Positions 37,866 through 48,253 of a stretch of DNA of 64,000 nucleotides are shown in pieces. The number at the start of each line of letters is the position of its first letter. Within the stretch, counting starts at the first letter, position 1. Both the position numbers and the translations under genes were made by a program. The stretch comes from Rhodospirillales bacterium (lineage in GTDB: Bacteria > Pseudomonadota > Alphaproteobacteria > BOG-932 > Roseiterribacteraceae). The notes under the pieces were generated by a model. The model was given only the letters and a program-made list of their open reading frames with translations. It searched no databases and was not told the origin of the DNA. The stretch lies in NCBI GenBank assembly GCA_028291345.1, contig JAQGIF010000260.1, positions 1 to 64,000 of the forward strand, given 5' to 3'.

Positions 37866-39443
37866 ATGACCGCGAGCAGCCGGCCAATCGTGCGATTGGC
37901 CGACGCGTTTCGCCGCCTGACCGGCTGGCGCCGCAATCTTACCGCCATTGCCGCCGGCGCCGTCGCCTCGATCTCGTTGCCGCCGGCAGATGCGCTGCCC
38001 CTCCTGTGGCTGACGATACCAGTGCTGATCTGGCTGTTGGACGGGGTTCAGACTAAAAAGGGCGCGCTGTGGGTCGGCTGGCTCTTCAGCTTGGGCTATC
38101 TGGCCTTCAGCCTGTATTGGCTGACCTTCGCCCTGTTCGTCGCTATCGATCAATATTGGTGGCTGGTCCCGTTCGCCAGCAGCGGGTTGGCCTTCGGCCT
38201 GTCGATCTATTTCGGTATCGCCACCTGCCTCGCCACCCTGATTCCGCGCGAAAGACCGCTGGCCCGCGTCCTGGCACTGGTGGCGATGTGGAGTCTGGCC
38301 GAATGGGTGCTCGGCCATTTCCTGACCGGGTTCCCATGGAACCTGCCCGGTTATGCCTGGACGGATTTCCCCTGGTTGATCCAGAGTGCCGCCTGGATCG
38401 GCATCTATGGCGTCACCGTCCTGGTGCTACTGGCGCCGGCCCTGGCGGCCTTGCTGGGAAGCCATTTCGTCACCGCCGCCCAGGGACGGCGCGCGGCCGG
38501 TTTCGGCCTCGCCATCGTCCTGGCCGCCATGATCGCCGGCGCTGTCCGCCTCCCCGCCGGGCCGACGCCGACCGTGCCCGATGTCCGCCTGCGGCTGGTC
38601 CAACCCAGCATTCAGCAAAGCCTGAAGTGGGTCGAGGGAATGTATGACGAAAATCTGAAACGTCATATCGACCTATCGCTGATGCCGAGCGAGAAGCCGC
38701 CGACAACGATCATTTGGTCGGAGGCCGCCGAACCGTTTCCTTTGGAGGGGCATCCGCAAAACGCCAAGTTCATAGGATCGATGCTGAAACCCGGACAGCT
38801 TCTGATTACCGGTATCGACCGTGACATGTCGAGGGAAGCGCCACCGACCTTCCGCGACAGCGTCCAGGTCCTGGACAGCAACGGCAGCATCCTCGCCACC
38901 TATGACAAGTTCCACTACGTGCCGTTCGGCGAATATATGCCGCTGGGCAAATACCTTCCCTTCATCAAGGCCGTCGCGGTCGGCAGCATCGAACCGACCG
39001 CCGGCCCGGGCCCGCAGACGATCCGCCTGCCAGGCTTACCACCAGCCGGACCGCTGATCTGTTACGAGGTGATCTTCCCGAATGACGTCGTCGATCGCAG
39101 CGACCGGCCCGACTGGCTGCTGGACGTAACCAACGATGCCTGGTTCGGCTTGAGCGCCGGGCCCTATCAGCATTTCGCGATGATGCGGGTGCGCTCGGTC
39201 GAAGAGGGACTGCCACTGGCCAACGCCGCCAATGACGGCATCTCAGGCGTCGTTGATCCCTATGGCCGAGTCACGGCTCGGCTGGGCCTGGGCAAGATCG
39301 GCGTGGTCGATGCGGACTTGCCGAAGCCGATTTCGCCGACACTCTATTCCCGGCTGGGCGACATTCCATTCTTCCTGATGGTTGCCGGGTTGGCGCTGGC
39401 CGGTCTCGTCTTGGGTCGACGGCGAACGCGTGACGCGGCCTGA
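37866..39443 (+). CDS. lnt: Apolipoprotein N-acyltransferase
   Basis: This 525-residue inner-membrane enzyme adds the third acyl chain to lipoproteins. About seven membrane segments precede a nitrilase-like periplasmic domain. Its catalytic triad is visible as Glu in IIWSEAAEP, Lys in YDKFHYVPFGEYMP and Cys in LICYEVIFPN. ATG 37866 has AAGG eight bases upstream; GTG 37857, overlapping the corC stop, would add three residues. Last gene of the miaB-to-lnt operon. Confidence 0.94.
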   Translation: MTASSRPIVRLADAFRRLTGWRRNLTAIAAGAVASISLPPADALPLLWLTIPVLIWLLDGVQTKKGALWVGWLFSLGYLAFSLYWLTFALFVAIDQYWWLVPFASSGLAFGLSIYFGIATCLATLIPRERPLARVLALVAMWSLAEWVLGHFLTGFPWNLPGYAWTDFPWLIQSAAWIGIYGVTVLVLLAPALAALLGSHFVTAAQGRRAAGFGLAIVLAAMIAGAVRLPAGPTPTVPDVRLRLVQPSIQQSLKWVEGMYDENLKRHIDLSLMPSEKPPTTIIWSEAAEPFPLEGHPQNAKFIGSMLKPGQLLITGIDRDMSREAPPTFRDSVQVLDSNGSILATYDKFHYVPFGEYMPLGKYLPFIKAVAVGSIEPTAGPGPQTIRLPGLPPAGPLICYEVIFPNDVVDRSDRPDWLLDVTNDAWFGLSAGPYQHFAMMRVRSVEEGLPLANAANDGISGVVDPYGRVTARLGLGKIGVVDADLPKPISPTLYSRLGDIPFFLMVAGLALAGLVLGRRRTRDAA

Positions 39444-39516
39444 TACCGCAACCCCCTCAGCTATGACCGACCATAAGCTCATGTTATGACAGCCTCCGAT
39501 TCTCGAGGCGGATTAG

Positions 39517-39996
39517 ATGCAAGCAAAGGTTAGGGATGTGAAACGGCGCGGCGGGCGGCCGAAAATCGATACGCCGAGCCCGGTCGATACCCATGTCGGC
39601 TCGCGTGTCCGTTTGCGCCGGACGCTATTAGGGATGAGCCAGGAAAAATTGGGCAACGCCGTCGGGCTGACCTTTCAGCAGATCCAGAAATATGAACGCG
39701 GCGCCAACCGGATCGGCGCCAGCCGCCTTTACGACATGTCCCGCGCGCTGGACGTGCCGGTGCAGTTCTTTTTCGATGAGATGCCGGCCGAGCCGGCCGT
39801 CGAAGGCTATGAGCCGTTATCGGGCGGCGCGGAGCCGGCCCGGGCCGTGATTGATCAGGACCCGATGGCAAAACGCGAGACTCTGGAGCTGGTGCGAACC
39901 TATTACCGCATCCCCAACTCCATCTTGCGCCGCAAACTGTTCGACCTTGCCAAGGCGCTAGCCAATTTTTCCCCTAAACCGGTCAAGGACCGATAG
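39517..39996 (+). CDS. XRE-family transcriptional regulator
   Basis: This 159-residue DNA-binding protein has a helix-turn-helix of the Cro/C1 type (LRRTLLGMSQEKLGNAVGLT and QKYERGANRIGASRLY). A basic N-terminal extension (VRDVKRRGGRPK) precedes it. The tail ends in LVRTYYRIPNSILRRKLFDL, a C-terminal block common to small alphaproteobacterial XRE regulators. It sits between lnt and metK, the typical location in sphingomonads. Its targets are unknown; adjacency to metK suggests but does not prove a link to methionine metabolism. Confidence 0.85.
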   Translation: MQAKVRDVKRRGGRPKIDTPSPVDTHVGSRVRLRRTLLGMSQEKLGNAVGLTFQQIQKYERGANRIGASRLYDMSRALDVPVQFFFDEMPAEPAVEGYEPLSGGAEPARAVIDQDPMAKRETLELVRTYYRIPNSILRRKLFDLAKALANFSPKPVKDR

Positions 39997-40071
39997 CGCC
40001 GGCCCGGGGGCTGGACAGGGCAAACCCTGAACTCTATTTCTGCAATGCACGATTTCATCCGGAGACCGATA

Positions 40072-41241
40072 GTGAACCTGGCCAATTATCTTTTCACCAG
40101 CGAATCCGTAGGCGAAGGACATCCGGACAAGGTCTGCGATCGAATTTCCGATACCGTCGTGGATCTTTTCTTGAGCGGCGATCCGGAGGCGCGCGTCGCC
40201 TGCGAGACTTTAGCGACCACCAACAAGGTGGTGATCGCCGGCGAGGTGCGCGGCCCCGCTTCGGTCACGTTCGACGTGATCGAAAACGCCACGCGCGAAG
40301 CGATCAAGGACATAGGATACGAGCAGGACGGGTTCCACTGGGAGACCGCCGATATCGAGATCCTGTTGCACGCCCAGTCGGTCGATATCGCCGTGGGCGT
40401 CGACGCCGCAGGGAACAAGGATGAGGGCGCGGGCGACCAGGGCATCATGTTCGGCTATGCCTGCCGCGAAACCGAAGCGCTGATGCCGGCGCCGATCTTT
40501 TACTCCCACGCCATTTTAAAGGGCCTTGCCGAGACCCGCCATGCCAGTACGTCATCGGGCCTGGGCCCAGATGCCAAGAGCCAAGTGACCTTGCGCTATG
40601 AGAACGGCAAGCCGGTCTGCGCCACGTCGGTGGTGGTATCCACCCAGCATGCCGAAGGTGTCGATCAGGACGAAATCCGGGAGATCGTCCGTCCGCATGT
40701 TCTGAAGGTCCTGCCCGAAGGCTGGATGTGCGAAGAGTCCCATTTCTACGTCAACCCGACCGGACGTTTCGTCATCGGCGGCCCCGACGGCGATTGCGGC
40801 CTGACAGGGCGCAAGATCATCGTCGACACCTATGGCGGCGCCGCCCCGCATGGCGGCGGCGCGTTCTCGGGCAAGGACCCGACCAAGGTCGACCGCTCGG
40901 CCGCCTATGCCGCGCGGTATCTGGCAAAGAACGTGGTGGCGGCAGGCCTGGCCGATCGCTGCACGATCCAGCTGTCTTATGCCATCGGCGTGTCGAAGCC
41001 GCTATCTGTCTATATCGACACGCACAACACTGGGCAGATCGACGAGGCGCGTCTGTCGACCGTGCTGCAGGAACTGGTTGATCTGACCCCGCGCGGCATC
41101 CGTCAGCATCTCGGCCTCAACAAGGCGATCTATGCCCGCACCGCGGCCTACGGCCATTTCGGCCGGACGCCCGATGCGGATGGCGGTTTCTCCTGGGAAC
41201 AGACCGATCTGGTCGACGCGTTGAGGTCGGCCCTCGGCTGA
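40072..41241 (+). CDS. metK: S-adenosylmethionine synthetase
   Basis: This 389-residue enzyme makes SAM from methionine and ATP. The signatures are [25 protein letters not shown] and [17 protein letters not shown] prefer the start GTG 40072 ([15 protein letters not shown]) because GGAGA at 40061-40065 is six bases upstream. An ATG at 40045 would add nine residues without a ribosome binding site. No SAM riboswitch of a known class is recognisable in the short leader, in contrast to metZ. Confidence 0.96.
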   Translation: MNLANYLFTSESVGEGHPDKVCDRISDTVVDLFLSGDPEARVACETLATTNKVVIAGEVRGPASVTFDVIENATREAIKDIGYEQDGFHWETADIEILLHAQSVDIAVGVDAAGNKDEGAGDQGIMFGYACRETEALMPAPIFYSHAILKGLAETRHASTSSGLGPDAKSQVTLRYENGKPVCATSVVVSTQHAEGVDQDEIREIVRPHVLKVLPEGWMCEESHFYVNPTGRFVIGGPDGDCGLTGRKIIVDTYGGAAPHGGGAFSGKDPTKVDRSAAYAARYLAKNVVAAGLADRCTIQLSYAIGVSKPLSVYIDTHNTGQIDEARLSTVLQELVDLTPRGIRQHLGLNKAIYARTAAYGHFGRTPDADGGFSWEQTDLVDALRSALG

Positions 41242-41271
41242 GTGCCGAGACCCGATTCGAAGTCATAAATT

Positions 41272-41967
41272 GTGACCAGCCCGCCGATCGGCCGCGTCTA
41301 TGGGCGGCGGCGTGGACGCACGCTCAAAGGCAAGGCATCCACCCTCTACGCAACCGGCCTCAATGCGCTGAGCGTTGTGTTGCCCGAACCGCCGGCGGAG
41401 CTCAACCCGACGACCCTGTTCGAGACCGCGAAAACGGCAACTTGGATCGAAATCGGCTTCGGCGGCGGCGAGCATCTGGCAACCCAGGCCGCCGCCCACC
41501 CTGAGATCGGCTTCATCGGCTGCGAGCCCTTCATCAACGGCGTGTCCAGCCTGCTGGTCCTGCTGGACGAGCAGGAATCGCAAAATGTCCGGGTCTTTTC
41601 CGAGGATGCCCGCCTGTTGCTGCGCGCCCTACCCGAAGGCTCGATCGGTCGCGCCTTCCTGCTGTTCCCCGATCCCTGGCCGAAACGGCGGCATGAAGGC
41701 CGGCGCTTCGTCAATCCCGAGGCGCTGGACCTACTGGCCCGCGCTTTGGCCGACGGCGCCGAACTCCGCGTCGCGACCGACCATGCCATCCTGCAGGAAT
41801 GGATGCCCGCGCGGATCGCCAAACATCCGGCCTTCGTTCTGGTCGATCACGCGACCGTGCGCCCCGAAGGCTGGGCGCCGACCCGTTATGAGGCAAAAGC
41901 ACTGAGAGCGGGACGGCGCCCGATCTATCTCGCCTATCGACGCCGGTCGCGTTTACCGGAGTTCTGA
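41272..41967 (+). CDS. trmB: tRNA (guanine-N7-)-methyltransferase
   Basis: This 231-residue SAM-dependent enzyme methylates G46 of tRNAs. The SAM motif is IEIGFGGGEHLATQAA, the catalytic block is FLLFPDPWPKRRHEGRRFV, and the C-terminal TRYEAKALRAGR is also diagnostic. The start is GTG 41272 with no strong ribosome binding site. It follows metK after 30 bases. Confidence 0.94.
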   Translation: MTSPPIGRVYGRRRGRTLKGKASTLYATGLNALSVVLPEPPAELNPTTLFETAKTATWIEIGFGGGEHLATQAAAHPEIGFIGCEPFINGVSSLLVLLDEQESQNVRVFSEDARLLLRALPEGSIGRAFLLFPDPWPKRRHEGRRFVNPEALDLLARALADGAELRVATDHAILQEWMPARIAKHPAFVLVDHATVRPEGWAPTRYEAKALRAGRRPIYLAYRRRSRLPEF

Positions 41968-42297
41968 GCGTGGACTTCGTCTGATTAACCGCCAAGGCGC
42001 CAAAACGCCAAGGAAGTCGCCCTCTAACGATGGGTTAGTGGTTGATCCGCAGAACAGGCACTAAAAATAATATTGTTTTTCTTAGTGCCTTGGCGGTTCA
42101 CAAGAAGCTGACATTTACGCGAGAAACGACGCGAACACGCGTCCCTTCTTCCTTTCCCGGCGGAAACCCACTTGCGAATTCGTGTATTGGGTTTATATCT
42201 GCGCCATCCATAGACATATCCGGCTTGTGGTGCTGACTGGAACTATCCAGTCGGATGCGCGGAGCGTTTATGTGTGATTGGGCTTTAGAGAACGGAT
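41968..42297. other. Intergenic region trmB-rimP
   Basis: These 330 bases carry no gene. The left part holds a MITE-like inverted-repeat element (41987-42098). The right part leads to rimP and probably contains the promoter of the nusA-infB operon. No clear boxA or -35/-10 pair is certain. Confidence 0.5.
41987..42098. repeat. MITE-like inverted-repeat element
   Basis: The ends AACCGCCAAGGCGCCAA (41987-42003) and the complement of 42082-42098, AACCGCCAAGGCACTAA, match at 15 of 17 positions. The left end contains three CGCCAA units. The right end contains an inner hairpin, GGCACTAA (42058-42065) with TTAGTGCC (42082-42089), around an AT-rich loop. No open frame lies within. The AACCGCCAAGGCGCCAAG-type sequence looks like a dispersed repeat, but copy number cannot be judged from one window. 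Confidence 0.55.
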
Positions 42298-42831
42298 TTG
42301 AGCGAAAAGATCGAAAAACTAATCGGCCCCATTGTGGACGAACTCGGCTATGAGCTGGTTCGCGTCCAGATGCAGGGTGGCGCACGGCGCGCGACGCTTC
42401 AGATTATGGCGGAGCGGCGGGATCGCACTGCCATGCTGGTGGAAGATTGCGCCCGCCTGTCGCGCGCGATTTCCGCCGTTCTCGACGAAGCGGACCCCAT
42501 CACCGAAGAATATCTGCTGGAAGTCAGCTCCCCCGGCATCGACCGCCCGCTGATGAAGCGCGCCGATTACGAGCGCTTCCTGGGCCATGACGTAAAGCTG
42601 GAAATGACCATGCCGGTTGATGGCCGCAAGCGCTTCCAGGGCGCGATGATCGCGATTGAAGGCTACAATCTGCTGCTCAACAGCGAAAGCGGGGCGGTTT
42701 CGCTGCCGCTGGCATCGATAAAGAGCGCGAAATTGATTCTGACCGACCGGCTGATCGCCGCGGTGGAAAACGAGAATGCCGCCGCCGCGGCTTTTGTAGG
42801 TGAGGCCGATGTGCCTCCCATTCATGCTTAG
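42298..42831 (+). CDS. rimP: Ribosome maturation factor RimP
   Basis: This 177-residue factor assists 30S subunit assembly. The sequence VDELGYELVRVQMQGGARRA and the EYLLEVSSPGIDRPL block are characteristic. The C-terminal Sm-like domain is at about 95-160. The start is TTG 42298. It leads the operon rimP-nusA-ylxR-infB-rbfA-truB-rpsO-pnp. Confidence 0.94.
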   Translation: MSEKIEKLIGPIVDELGYELVRVQMQGGARRATLQIMAERRDRTAMLVEDCARLSRAISAVLDEADPITEEYLLEVSSPGIDRPLMKRADYERFLGHDVKLEMTMPVDGRKRFQGAMIAIEGYNLLLNSESGAVSLPLASIKSAKLILTDRLIAAVENENAAAAAFVGEADVPPIHA

Positions 42832-42840
42832 GGGTCTCGA

Positions 42841-44343
42841 ATGATCGAGCTGTTGCAAGTCGCCGACCAGGTCGCACGCGAAAAGAATATCGACCGCGAA
42901 GAAGTGGTCGAGGCAATGGAACAGGCCATCCAGAAGGCGGGCCGGTCCAAATACGGGCATGAGCACGACATCCGCGCGACGATCGACCGGCGCACCGGCG
43001 AAATCTCGCTGAAGCGTTTCCGCGAAGTCGCCGAAGCGGTCGAGAACGAGATCACTCAGCTGTCGCTCGAGGATGCGAAGTACGAAAAGCCCGACGCCAA
43101 AGTCGGCGACTTCATCATCGAAGACCTGCCACCGATCGATTTCGGCCGCATTCCGGCGCAGATGGCCAAGCAGGTTATTGTCCAGCGCGTGCGCGACGCC
43201 GAGCGTCAGCGGCAATATCGCGAATATAAGGACCGTGTGGGCGAGATCGCCAACGGCATCGTCAAGCGCGTCGAATACGGCAATGTGACGGTCGAACTGG
43301 GCCGCGCCGAGGCGATCCTGCGCCGCGACGAAACCCTGCCGCGCGAGCATTTCAAGAACGGCGACCGTGTCCGTGCCTATATCTATGACGTGCGCGAAGA
43401 ACCCCGGGGGCCGCAGATTTTCCTGTCACGCACCCATCCGCAATTCATGGCGAAGCTGTTTATGCAGGAGGTGCCGGAGATTTATGACGGCATCATCACG
43501 ATCAAATCCGTCGCCCGCGACCCGGGCAGCCGTGCCAAGATCGGCGTCGTCAGCAAGGACAGTTCGATCGACCCGGTCGGCGCCTGCGTCGGCATGCGTG
43601 GCAGCCGCGTTCAGGCGGTCGTCGGCGAATTGCAGGGCGAGAAGATCGACATCATTCCCTGGAGCAACGAGGCGGCGACGTTCGTGGTCAACGCGCTGGC
43701 GCCGGCCGAAGTCACCAAGGTCGTGCTCGACGATGTCAGCCACCGTATCGAAGTTGTCGTTCCCGACGATCAGCTGAGCCAGGCCATCGGCCGCCGCGGC
43801 CAGAATGTGCGCCTTGCTTCCATGCTGACCGGCTGGGATATCGACATCTTGACCGAAGCCGAGGAGTCCGAGCGCCGCACCGAGGAGACCAAGACCCGGT
43901 CGGCTCTGTTCATCGAAGCACTGGACGTCGACGACGTCATTGCCCATCTGTTGGTAGCGGAAGGCTTCACCTCGGTCGAGGAAATCGCCTACACCGAAAT
44001 CGACGAATTGTCCCAGATCGAAGGGTTCGACGAAGACGTGGCGGCGGAACTGCGCGATCGCGCACTGACCTATCTGGAACAGCGCGATGCGGCGCTGTCC
44101 GAGCAGCGCACCGCGCTGGGCGTCACCAACGAGGTCGCGGCGGTCGATGGGCTGAGCCCCGCCATGCTGGTCGCGCTGGGCGAGAAGGACGTTAAGACGC
44201 TGGACGATCTTGCCGATCTGGCGACCGACGAGCTGGTCGAGATCGTCGGCGCCGACGCGATGACCTCGGCCGACGCCGAACGTATCATCATGGCCGCGCG
44301 GGCGCACTGGTTCGACGAGAACGGCGAGCCGATCGCGCAGTAG
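42841..44343 (+). CDS. nusA: Transcription termination/antitermination factor NusA
   Basis: This 500-residue RNA polymerase-binding protein has an N-terminal domain (IELLQVADQVAREKNIDREE), an S1 domain (around VKRVEYGNVTVELGRAEAIL) and KH domains (DPVGACVGMRGSRVQAVVGE and VPDDQLSQAIGRRGQNVRLA). Two C-terminal helix-hairpin-helix acidic repeats follow (LLVAEGFTSVEEIAY; LVALGEKDVKTLDDLADL). It takes part in pausing, termination and rRNA antitermination. Normal length for alphaproteobacteria. Confidence 0.97.
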   Translation: MIELLQVADQVAREKNIDREEVVEAMEQAIQKAGRSKYGHEHDIRATIDRRTGEISLKRFREVAEAVENEITQLSLEDAKYEKPDAKVGDFIIEDLPPIDFGRIPAQMAKQVIVQRVRDAERQRQYREYKDRVGEIANGIVKRVEYGNVTVELGRAEAILRRDETLPREHFKNGDRVRAYIYDVREEPRGPQIFLSRTHPQFMAKLFMQEVPEIYDGIITIKSVARDPGSRAKIGVVSKDSSIDPVGACVGMRGSRVQAVVGELQGEKIDIIPWSNEAATFVVNALAPAEVTKVVLDDVSHRIEVVVPDDQLSQAIGRRGQNVRLASMLTGWDIDILTEAEESERRTEETKTRSALFIEALDVDDVIAHLLVAEGFTSVEEIAYTEIDELSQIEGFDEDVAAELRDRALTYLEQRDAALSEQRTALGVTNEVAAVDGLSPAMLVALGEKDVKTLDDLADLATDELVEIVGADAMTSADAERIIMAARAHWFDENGEPIAQ

Positions 44344-44367
44344 ACGGGGCTAAACGGCATAGGACGG

Positions 44368-45006
44368 ATGAGCGAGATCGAGACTTCAGCGCCGGAACCG
44401 GATCTGCCGGAGGCGGAGGCCAGGGACGACGACGAAACCGGCCCCTTGCGCCGCTGCATCGCCTCTGGCGTGCGGATGGAGCCGGATCGTATGATCCGGT
44501 TCGTGGTGGGGCCCGAGAATCGACTCGTTCCCGATGTCGCTGGTAAATTGCCGGGGCGCGGGATTTGGGTCAGCGCCCGGCGCGAAGCATTGGAACAGGC
44601 GGTGTCGAAGCGTTTGTTCACGCGCGCCGCGCGCAAGCCGGTAGTGGTCGATGCCGATCTGCCGGCGCTGGTCGATCGATTGATCGAGCGCCAGTGCCTG
44701 GACATGATCGGCATGGCAAAGCGGGCGGGCTTGGCAGTTGCCGGCTTCGACAAGGTCGAGGCGCTGCTGCGCAAGACCCCGGTCGGTGTGCTGCTGGAGG
44801 CAAGCGACGGCGCTGCCGACGGCCGGGAAAAATTGCGTCGTCTGGCGCAGGGTGCACCGGTCGTTTCGCTTTTTCCGGCCGCTGTTCTGGCCGGGACGAT
44901 GGGACGTGAAGGTATTGTGGTTCACGCAGCAATCGCGCGCGGAAAACTCGCGAAGCGCTTTGTTGCCGCATCGGATCGGCTCGCGGCTTTGCGCGGGTTG
45001 GCGTAG
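44368..45006 (+). CDS. YlxR/L7Ae-like RNA-binding protein
   Basis: This 212-residue protein fuses an N-terminal YlxR (DUF448) domain (PLRRCIASGVRMEPDRMIRF and PGRGIWVSARREAL) to an L7Ae/L30e-like domain (LDMIGMAKRAGLAVAGFDKV). Such fusions are usual in alphaproteobacteria between nusA and infB. The product is thought to bind RNA or rRNA. AGGACGG precedes ATG 44368. Confidence 0.9.
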   Translation: MSEIETSAPEPDLPEAEARDDDETGPLRRCIASGVRMEPDRMIRFVVGPENRLVPDVAGKLPGRGIWVSARREALEQAVSKRLFTRAARKPVVVDADLPALVDRLIERQCLDMIGMAKRAGLAVAGFDKVEALLRKTPVGVLLEASDGAADGREKLRRLAQGAPVVSLFPAAVLAGTMGREGIVVHAAIARGKLAKRFVAASDRLAALRGLA

Positions 45007-45080
45007 ACTGAGGGCAAGGCCTATCGCATGGCGAAGCGAAACAGCTTTGGTCCGGACTTGAAAGTGGGTATTGGACGGTT

Positions 45081-47750
45081 ATGAGCGAGAATAAAGAGCA
45101 AGAACCAAAGAAAGTCTTGAGCCTGTCCGGACGGCCCAAGCTTGAGCTGAAGCGTGGCCCCGACGCAACGTCACAAGTGCGTCAGAGCTTCTCGCACGGC
45201 CGTTCAAAGGCCGTAACGGTCGAGGTTAAGACGCAGCGTGTCGCACGGCCGCCGCTGACCCTTCCAACCGTCGAAGCGCCGGTTCATGAGCCCGAGCAGG
45301 CCCAGCGCCGGCCCGACGCCGCGCCCGTTCGTCCGGGCGTCCAGCCGCGCCAGCTGACCGCCGAGGAACGCGAGGTTCGCATCCGCGCGCTGAAATCCGC
45401 CGCGCAAGATGATCGTCGCCCCCACGAGCCGGAGCATGCCGAGCCGGAACTCGCCGTAGAGCACGATGCCGAGCCGGCGCCCGCCCCCGAGCCGGTCACC
45501 GAGGTTCGCACGTCGCTGGATCCGGAATCACGGCGCCAGCGCGAACTGGAAGAGTTGCGCCGTATCCAGGAGCAGGAAAAGAAGCTCGCCGACGAGGCCG
45601 AGCGCGTCCGCCTGGAAGCGGAAGGCAAGAAGAAAACCGAAAGCGAAGTCGAGAAGGCGAAGGACCAGGAGCGTCAGCGTATCGCCGACCGCGCCGGGGA
45701 ATCCGCCGCCGCCAAGGTCGCGGCTCTGTCCGCCGGCAAAACGACAGAGGAGGAAGAGGAAGAGGAACGCAAGGCCCGGGCCAAGCGCGGATCACGTGCC
45801 CTTCCGGCCAAGACGCCGCCGCCGCCGCGCAGCCGTGATGGCGCTCGCCGCACGGGCAAGCTGACGATCTCACAGGCGCTGACCAACGAAGGCGAGAGCA
45901 TGCGCATGCGCAGCCTCGCCGCGATGCGCCGCGCCCGTGAAAAAGAGCGCCATCGCCAATCGGGAGACGACGAGCAGGCCAAGGTCGTGCGCGACGTGGT
46001 CGTGCCGGAAACGATCACCGTGCAGGAATTGGCGCAGCGTATGGCCGAGCGCAGTGGCGATGTCATCAAGGCGCTTATGCGCATGGGCGTAATGGCCACC
46101 ATCACCCAGTCGATCGATGCCGATACGGCCGAACTGATCGTGTCCGAATTTGGTCACCGCATGCGCCGCGTGTCGGAGTCCGACGTCGAGCTGGGCATCG
46201 AAGGCGAGGTCGATCTGGCCGAGGACACTGTGCCGCGTCCCCCGGTCGTCACGGTCATGGGCCATGTCGATCACGGCAAGACTTCGCTGCTGGATGCCAT
46301 GCGCCAGACCGATGTCGTATCCGGCGAGGCCGGCGGCATCACCCAGCATATCGGCGCCTATCAGGTGACCTTGCCGGGCGATCACAAGATCACCTTCATC
46401 GATACGCCCGGTCACGCTGCCTTTACCGAAATGCGCGCCCGTGGCGCCAACGTGACCGACATCGTCATTCTGGTGGTCGCGGCGAATGACGGCATCATGC
46501 CGCAGACGGTCGAGGCCATCGCACACGCCAAGGCGGCGAAGGTTCCGATCATCGTCGCGATCAATAAGATCGATCTGCCCGACGCTAATGTCGCCAAGGT
46601 GCGGCAGGAGCTGCTGCAGCACGAGCTGGTGGTCGAAGAGCTGGGCGGAGACATTCTCGCCGTCGAAGTGTCCGCCAAGACCAGGAAGAACCTGGACAAG
46701 CTGGAAGAAGCCATCCTGCTGCAGGCCGAAGTTCTCGAGCTTCGCGCCAACCCCGACCGCAGCGCCGTCGGCGCGGTGATCGAGGCCAAGCTCGATCGCG
46801 GCCGTGGCGCAGTGGCGACCGTACTGGTCCAGCGCGGCACGCTGAAGGTCGGCGATGTGTTCGTCACCGGCAGCGAGATCGGCCGCGTGCGCGCACTGGT
46901 CAACGACCGCGGGCAGAATATCGACAGCGCTGGGCCGGCAATGCCGGTCGAGGTTCTAGGCCTGAACGGCACGCCGTCGGCCGGCGACGACTTCATCGTC
47001 GTCGACAACGAAGCCAAGGCGCGCGAAATCGCGGAATTCCGCGGCCGCAAGAAGCGCACCGCCGCCGCCGCCATCGGCGCGCGCGGCACCGTCGAGCAGA
47101 TGTTCAGCCAGATTCAGGCCGGCGAACGGAAGGAACTGCCGATCGTCATCAAGGGCGACGTGCATGGCTCGGTCGAGGCGATCGTCAACAGCCTGTCGAA
47201 ACTGGGATCGGAGCAGACCGAAGTCGGGCTGCGGGTTCTCCATTCCGGCGTCGGCGCGATCAACGAATCGGACGTGACATTGGCCAAGGCATCGGGCGGG
47301 TTCGTCACCGGCTTCAATGTCCGCGCCAATGCGCAGGCTCGCGAGCTGGCGAAGCGGGACGGCGTGGAAATTCGCTATTACTCGATCATCTACAATATCC
47401 TGGATGACGTGAAGGCGATGTTGTCGGGCATGCTGTCGCCGACAGTGCGCGAGAATTTCCTAGGCAATGCGGAAATCCGCCAGATCTTCGTCGTCACCAA
47501 ATCCGGCAAAGTCGCCGGCTGTATGGTGACCGAGGGTGTGGTTCGCCGCGGCGCCAAGGTTCGCCTGCTGCGCGACAACGTGGTTATCCACGAGGGCACG
47601 CTGAAGACGCTGCGCCGTTTCAAGGAAGAAGTCCGCGAAGTGCGCGAAGGCTTCGAATGCGGCATGGCATTCGAGAATTACGACAATATCGAAGTCGGCG
47701 ACGTGATCGAGGCGTTCGATGTCGAGGAAGTCGCCCGCTCGATCATCTGA
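45081..47750 (+). CDS. infB: Translation initiation factor IF-2
   Basis: This 889-residue GTPase brings initiator tRNA to the 30S subunit. A long charged N-terminal region (Lys/Glu/Arg-rich coiled coil, about 130-280) precedes the conserved IF2_N and G domains. The P loop is [13 protein letters not shown] (near residue 394), with [15 protein letters not shown] and NKIDLPDAN following. Domains II-IV complete the protein. The start ATG 45081 is standard. The size matches alphaproteobacterial IF-2. Confidence 0.97.
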   Translation: MSENKEQEPKKVLSLSGRPKLELKRGPDATSQVRQSFSHGRSKAVTVEVKTQRVARPPLTLPTVEAPVHEPEQAQRRPDAAPVRPGVQPRQLTAEEREVRIRALKSAAQDDRRPHEPEHAEPELAVEHDAEPAPAPEPVTEVRTSLDPESRRQRELEELRRIQEQEKKLADEAERVRLEAEGKKKTESEVEKAKDQERQRIADRAGESAAAKVAALSAGKTTEEEEEEERKARAKRGSRALPAKTPPPPRSRDGARRTGKLTISQALTNEGESMRMRSLAAMRRAREKERHRQSGDDEQAKVVRDVVVPETITVQELAQRMAERSGDVIKALMRMGVMATITQSIDADTAELIVSEFGHRMRRVSESDVELGIEGEVDLAEDTVPRPPVVTVMGHVDHGKTSLLDAMRQTDVVSGEAGGITQHIGAYQVTLPGDHKITFIDTPGHAAFTEMRARGANVTDIVILVVAANDGIMPQTVEAIAHAKAAKVPIIVAINKIDLPDANVAKVRQELLQHELVVEELGGDILAVEVSAKTRKNLDKLEEAILLQAEVLELRANPDRSAVGAVIEAKLDRGRGAVATVLVQRGTLKVGDVFVTGSEIGRVRALVNDRGQNIDSAGPAMPVEVLGLNGTPSAGDDFIVVDNEAKAREIAEFRGRKKRTAAAAIGARGTVEQMFSQIQAGERKELPIVIKGDVHGSVEAIVNSLSKLGSEQTEVGLRVLHSGVGAINESDVTLAKASGGFVTGFNVRANAQARELAKRDGVEIRYYSIIYNILDDVKAMLSGMLSPTVRENFLGNAEIRQIFVVTKSGKVAGCMVTEGVVRRGAKVRLLRDNVVIHEGTLKTLRRFKEEVREVREGFECGMAFENYDNIEVGDVIEAFDVEEVARSII

Positions 47751-47791
47751 CGAGTCAGGTGATCTGGGACGACCGTTTGAGGAATTAGGAA

Positions 47792-48253
47792 GTGTCTGCT
47801 CGACGTCGTGAAGGCGGACGTGGAAGCCCGGCCGCTGGCCCAAGCCAGCGGCAACTTCGCGTCGGCGAAGAATTGCGCCATGCGCTAGTCGGGATATTGC
47901 GCGACAGCCATGCCCGCGATCCCGATTTGCAGGATGTGAACGTCACGGTAACGGAGGTGCGGGTTAGCCCCGACCTCGCCAACGCGACCGCCTTCGTCAT
48001 GCCGTTCGCCGGGCAGAACAGCGCCGCGATCGTTGCCGCGCTCAATCGTGCCTCGGTCTATTTCCGCACGCTGATCGCCCGCTCGGTGCAGCTGCGGCAT
48101 GCGCCCCGTATCTCCTTCGCGCTCGATACATCGTTCAGCTACGCCGCGAAGATCGAGGGGCTGTTGCGCGACCCAGAAGTGCAGCGCGATCTGGTCGATA
48201 CCGATGCCCCCGATACCGAGCCCTTCAACATTGGGGCCGACGAGCAGGACTGA
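47792..48253 (+). CDS. rbfA: Ribosome-binding factor A
   Basis: This 153-residue factor assists 16S rRNA 5' end maturation and cold growth. The KH-like core includes QLRVGEELRHALVGILRDSH and RVSPDLANATAFVMPF. The start is GTG 47792 with GAGG eight bases upstream. It ends with an acidic tail and overlaps truB by one base (TGATG). Confidence 0.93.
   Translation: MSARRREGGRGSPAAGPSQRQLRVGEELRHALVGILRDSHARDPDLQDVNVTVTEVRVSPDLANATAFVMPFAGQNSAAIVAALNRASVYFRTLIARSVQLRHAPRISFALDTSFSYAAKIEGLLRDPEVQRDLVDTDAPDTEPFNIGADEQD

Noticed and set aside
39997..40071. Possible SAM riboswitch before metK
   Set aside because: The short leader does not match SAM-I, SAM-II or SAM/SAH consensus pairings that I can recognise.
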